Position numbers and translations under genes: made by a program. A stretch of 64,000 nt of DNA. Origin: Nilaparvata lugens (Eukaryota; Arthropoda; Insecta; Hemiptera; Delphacidae). Below, in pieces: positions 59,605-64,000 of this stretch. The first letter of the stretch is position 1. The number at the start of each line of letters is the position of its first letter. A model generated the notes under the pieces. It was given only the letters and a program-made list of their open reading frames with translations. It had not been told where the DNA came from and made no database searches. The DNA lies in NCBI RefSeq assembly GCF_014356525.2, contig NC_052510.1, positions 51,365,119 to 51,429,118 of the forward strand, given 5' to 3'.

Positions 59605-60690
59605 GCTCCAAGTTGCAAGGTCTCGTTCAGAGGCTTATCTCGTCAGTCATGAAGAATAGAGGATAAATCGAAGATATTTGGGAATAAAAGAACATTGAAA
59701 AAAGTTATTTAATTGTTTTTTGCCAATAATCATTATCATTACCAATCTTGGACTTATTTTCGCTGAGTATAGTCTTTAACTTGAAGCAGTTGGCAATCGG
59801 AGTCGTTTATGCAATCTCTAGTTTCTTTTATAGTTTTTCTGCAGTTTCACTTCATTTTTCCAGTTTTCAATAATTTATTAGTCATAAATGCAGTTGACGT
59901 CTTTCAACAACATAACAGTTTTCATTACTTAACTTAGGCCTCCTTCAATTGAGAAATTATTATGTATCAAAAATAGAGGCTGAACCATTCTCATCTTGAT
60001 AATGGAACGAAAAACAACTATAACCGATATAACTTCGTGTGATTGATTTTTATAGTAATTGATGCAATCCTTCCAAATATTTTGATATGTTCACAGGTAT
60101 ATCAAAGTACATCATTGATACCTCGAAAAATATTCATTTTAAATCCATGAGTGGGAATAAATAACAACAGTTCCATGGAATTGTTAGTAAGTACTGCAGG
60201 GAAATTGAGTGTTGTCATTGGAATTAATGTACAGAGACCAATAATTAGTTTTTAGCTTCATTACCATAAAGTATAGAATGGTGGACCCGCATAGGGTAGA
60301 TGGAAACCTAACTCAAAACTGTAATCTTCGAACTCGTAGACCTATTTTCATTCCGCATAACCACGTAGAGATGTGGAGTAGAACGCAACCAATGTAAGGT
60401 CAACTCTAGTCTCTAGAAATAGAAAAAATACTTTCCCATCCTTATTGAATTCCGAGAAATATTATAGGTTATTCTGATATTTCAGAATCAAATTCTATTC
60501 TCTATCCTTTATCCCAATTATTCTTCAAAGAATAGAAAATTTGCTTTTCCAATTTGTTACTTTTCTTCTGTATGGCTATTGTGTATATTCTTGTTTCTAG
60601 TTTCGAATGGTTCTTATTTTGACTAGGTACGAGAAATTTTCTCTCGACAACGCATCCATGTCTTGTGATGTTAACACTCTACACACCACA
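59605..60690. other. Unannotated AT-rich DNA
   Basis: Nothing supported. Confidence 0.5.
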
Positions 60691-60691
60691 A

Positions 60692-61215
60692 TGCCCTTAT
60701 CACATTAGGACACCAAACTGAGTCACCAGTAGACACCAGAGAGAGAAATTAATATTGTGAGTGTGTAAAGCTGGCAACCCGAATGAGACACCAGCCGGAT
60801 CAAAAATCTGGTGTCCCGGTAGATGTCCCTTGAATAATCAACGCAATAAGAACTAATGCCCCGTGATTCGCTCAGACACTTTGTGACGGTTTCACAAAAG
60901 CCGGTTGAATTTTAACCGTGATTAATTTCTCGAGAACCAATCAGAGAAGACGTCTTTTCTAAAAGGACTTCTCTGATTGGTTCTCGTGAAATTAATTATG
61001 GTTAAAATTTAACCGGGTCTTTGTGTTGTACAACTGGTGTCCCAGGTTTTGGCGTCCGGCTGGTGTCTAACCTGTGTCACCAGCATCGCATCGCTAGGAT
61101 ACCAATGATGGTGTCCAGTGACACCACCAGAAACCAACAGACACCAATGGTCACTGGTAATCTGGTATGTGGTATCAGTGGTGTCCTAGCCTGGTGTCCT
61201 AATGCAATACGGGCC
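60692..61215. mobile_element. MITE with ~24-bp TIRs and many GGTGTC motifs
   Basis: The left tip TGCCCTTATCACATTAGGAC-ACCA pairs with the inverted right tip GGCCCGTATTGCATTAGGAC-ACCA. The body contains about a dozen GGTGTC/GACACC motifs in both orientations (CTGGTGTCC, AGACACCAG), so it can fold extensively. It is split by a second MITE at 60894-61025. The 76-codon frame at 61021-61251 is spurious. Confidence 0.8.
60894..61025. mobile_element. Fold-back MITE nested in the outer MITE
   Basis: CACAAAAGCCGGTTGAATTT through CCAATCAGAGAAG (56-bp arm, 60894-60949), an 18-bp loop, then the inverted arm CTTCTCTGATTGG to CTTTGTG (60968-61025). About 90% arm identity. Almost the whole element is palindrome. 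Similar CCAATCAGAGAAG fold-back repeats are common in hemipteran genomes, from memory. Confidence 0.85.
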
Positions 61216-61480
61216 TTACGTTCAGTACATGCTGCGCTATCTATTGAGTAAGAATCAAACTTCTTACCGTTACCATAGTGATAAACACAGTATCGTACCA
61301 GTCATCAGTCACATTGTTAAATCAGGCTTGGACGTTTTATGTATAAATAAGAACAGTATAACAATACAGAATACCATATTAAACTGCATCATTATTTTTT
61401 AATTATTTTTTTACTTCACTACTTATTTGCTCTATCGATCGGTTCCAATTGTTTTATTGTAAATCAATTATTAGCACAAC
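61216..61480 (+). promoter_or_regulatory. Upstream/5' UTR region of the plus-strand gene
   Basis: 265 bases between the nested MITEs and the first ATG. No clear TATA box or initiator can be assigned. If the gene's promoter is here, the MITE pair lies directly next to it. Confidence 0.3.
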
Positions 61481-63302
61481 ATGGATCTTGATATTCCTTC
61501 TATCTACAAGGTCATGCAGCAGGAATTAAATGCAATAGATGAGGTACGGTACAGGTCAATGATTATACAGTGCACAGTGGTATCAAATTTTATACTCGAG
61601 AAGTATAGTATTGAGAATCACCAATTAAAAATAATTTTCAGTGGTACCGTATCTTTATTACTGGTACTTTTGACTGACAACTCACTATACTATATTCTTT
61701 GCATAAAGTAAGTTGAGACTTGAGCTCTCAGTTGACCAAATATCGAGTCTAGTCAAATTGTGTGAGATAAATTGAAATTATATTGAGATGTTGAGACTTT
61801 TAAATGAAGAAAGTTGCAGATTCGCAGAGTACTGGTATCTCGTTGTCTGGAAGCTCAAGGCCCACTTATTTTATGAAATATATTTTGATTTATTATTAAA
61901 GCAGAATTTTTAGTGATACAGGCAGACTATAAACAATTAAACATAGGCGCAGTCGAGCCCGGAACAAAAGTTTTCTCATGCCACTTGCAAAAAAAAAGTG
62001 ATAGGCTATACGGTGAGAGGAAAAATTGGAATATTGAATTAGCTTTCAAGTTTACAGTGAATAGTGAAATACTAAATTTTATATAATAATTAGCCGAATA
62101 TGTAGGCCTATCACATTCAATAGGGGCTTATTATAGTTACATTCTAGTTTAATAAGTAATTAAAATACAATATATGCAATAATTTTCTTTCTAAAATAAT
62201 TTAAAGCATTTAATAATAATTATAAAAAACCGATGTCTTAGCAGCCATTGCCTCAAAAAAATTAACTGCAGGTAGGAAAATTGTAGCAAATGGTGTGTGT
62301 AAACAGTTATGGTATATTTGGTGCAACATTTTTCTTCAATCAAAAGCAGAATTGTTTAGCCAAGAATTAATTCTCAATCAAAAATTTATTCACCTTGCTC
62401 AAGGGTTCGGGGGTTGTATTTTCTGATAACAGCTAAGATTCTCTAGAAGCAAAATGTTCACTGATCATATAATTAATAAACTTATATTTTATTTTTTCCA
62501 GAAATATTTCATCCACAGACTTACTTATATTCTAGAGTTTAGCCAAAGAAAAGGTTCTTTGGAGAGTATGATGCATGAATTTCAGAGCATAGTAAGAAGC
62601 CAGAAAAACTTCAATCCTGAAGAATTAATATCAGGAGTACTGATTTTGAAATCCAACTATGGAGTTCATATTTTTGAGGTAACACTATGATAAACCAGCG
62701 TAGCCTACTCTATTCATCACAAATAAGTAACTAACTTATCTACTACTAACTTATTCATATTACTGTAACTTCTACTCTTCAAAAATACTTTTCTATTGAA
62801 AAAAGTATTTGTGATTATCATTCTCCTTCATGTCAATAAATGAAATCAATATTCTTTATTTGTTCCTCTTATTCAATTTCTACATGGTGTAGCTCAGGTC
62901 ATCAAATACTATGAGCTTAGAATTACCAGATAGCCTACCTCTAGTTTACCATGGCATAAAGATTATGCAATTTTTTAAGTAAATATTTACGTTATAAAGA
63001 GTACCGACATTCATGATGGGGAACTATTATGCGATAATCTGAAAAAAATGAATAACAACTTGAAAATCAACCCATCATCTTCGTTTTTAAAAGTCTTCAA
63101 ATCTAGCTAGAGTTGATTCTTTATACTCTATACTTGTTTTGTATCTGAATTATGTTGCTGAAATAATAAATATTTTCTATTTCAGGGCTCAGATTGTGCT
63201 ATGGTCAAGCATCTTAAAAAATTAGCAAAGCTCGTACACAACAAAACTACAAATCTCATGATTAAAATAAGAATTTTTAATTTGGAAACCCACATTCATA
63301 AG
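61481..63302 (+). CDS. TEX47-like (BLUF-fold-like) protein, exons 1-3, partial
   Basis: Three exons join in phase 0 with consensus borders. Exon 1, 61481-61543 (MDLDIPSIYKVMQQELNAID-E), donor GAG/GTACGG. Exon 2, 62502-62678, acceptor TTTTTTCCAG, 59 residues, donor GAG/GTAACA. Exon 3, 63186-63302, acceptor TATTTCAG, 39 residues, donor AAG/GTTGTA. Together 119 residues with no stop. KYFIHRLTYILEFS, then EELISGVLILKSNYGVHIFE and GSDCAMVKHLKKLAKL, follow the plan of TEX47-type proteins: a first strand H-R-L-x-Y-I, a loop helix, the strand pair (T/S)G-(L/V)-L-(I/L) and VH-(I/L)-(F/L)-EG, then a helix. That family relates to BLUF sensor domains but its cellular role is poorly known (testis expression in vertebrates). 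Later exons lie past the window. Introns are 958 and 507 bases. Confidence 0.68.
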
Positions 63303-64000
63303 GTTGTAATACGTTTTCTAACAACATTCATTTTATAAGATATCTTTTTAAAATGATTATTGAATAAATACAATCAGACAAGCAAACAATATATCATGAT
63401 TATGGCCCATTTATGAAAAAGATCAGTTGATTGGGACTGGAATGTGAATACAAATCCATATTGTCTCTGGTAAAGTGATTCCTCAATTGAATTATAATCT
63501 AGAAGATTATTCATAGGCTATAATTATCCGTTATCATAAAAAGGCATTATTTTCATAGATCTTCTCAATATAATTGAAATTATAGGCCTATAGTATATAA
63601 TAAAATAAAATATTATTGAAATTATAATCTATCCGTTCTGTTAATATAATTATTGTGTTCATAAGTCCCAATTCACTCCATAAACAAAACTAATGAACTG
63701 TAACTCATTCAATAGCTTAGAGATACGGTACGTTAACCCACCTAAAAATATGTTAAATAAGATACCGGTAATGCAATAATTGCATTAACGTATCACATTT
63801 TTAATGAGACTACCTATAAGCTCAGAATTATTCTTCAAAGAAGTGGAAAAAATCAATAACGATGCGGTAGCATAAGAAACGAGGTAGCAGATTGAAGAAT
63901 TTGTAGTGAATAGATTTCATAATTCCACAAAAGCAAAATCTAAAGTAAATTCAGAGTCTATTACTGTATCATTATCAAAAGTGTATTCACTCACAAAAAA
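63303..64000 (+). other. Third intron (start) of the TEX47-like gene
   Basis: Begins GTTGTA. No further exon with an acceptor and an open in-phase frame was found before the window ends. Confidence 0.5.

Noticed and set aside
61021..61402. 76- and 66-codon frames
   Set aside because: The first runs through the outer MITE and the second through the region before the gene's ATG; neither joins the gene's exons.

Overview
The window is AT-rich, gene-poor nuclear DNA from an animal, most likely a hemipteran insect (planthopper, leafhopper or similar). The signs are spliced exons with GT/AG borders, non-LTR retrotransposons, tRNA-derived SINEs, several MITE families, a Helitron-like end and long microsatellites. 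There is no operon structure, no rRNA and no intact tRNA. The insect/hemipteran call is inference from repeat style; species cannot be fixed from the sequence alone.

Layout. 0-9 kb: desert with a 104-bp tandem duplication, a 295-bp TTC tract, a 25-bp minisatellite and a 900-bp fold-back element. 9.06-13.4 kb: a long but broken LINE on the minus strand, with a coiled-coil plus SGNH-esterase ORF1 and an endonuclease plus reverse transcriptase ORF2. 15.3-19.2 kb: a SINE, a GC-rich island, a tandem array of ~0.7-kb units and a second LINE remnant. 22.7-25.3 kb: two copies of one dispersed element, one carrying a (GT)61 tract. 27-48 kb: SINE, LINE 3' ends, short tandem repeats, MITEs, GC-rich islands that may be conserved non-coding elements, a possible first exon near 36.2 kb and a third LINE remnant at 46.1-46.9 kb.

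49.1-57.05 kb is the most unusual stretch: a 1.7-kb DNA transposon, an almost exact inverted copy of it separated by 15 bp, then a direct second copy of the 2.1 kb that lies upstream of the transposon. This order fits serial template switching during replication, or an assembly fault.

58-64 kb holds the only convincing host coding sequence: a candidate last exon on the minus strand (58.13-58.24 kb) and the first three exons of a plus-strand gene resembling TEX47/BLUF-like proteins (61.48-63.30 kb, running off the window). Between them lie a Helitron-like element, a small MITE and one MITE nested inside another. Most long ORFs elsewhere are chance frames or lie inside repeats.
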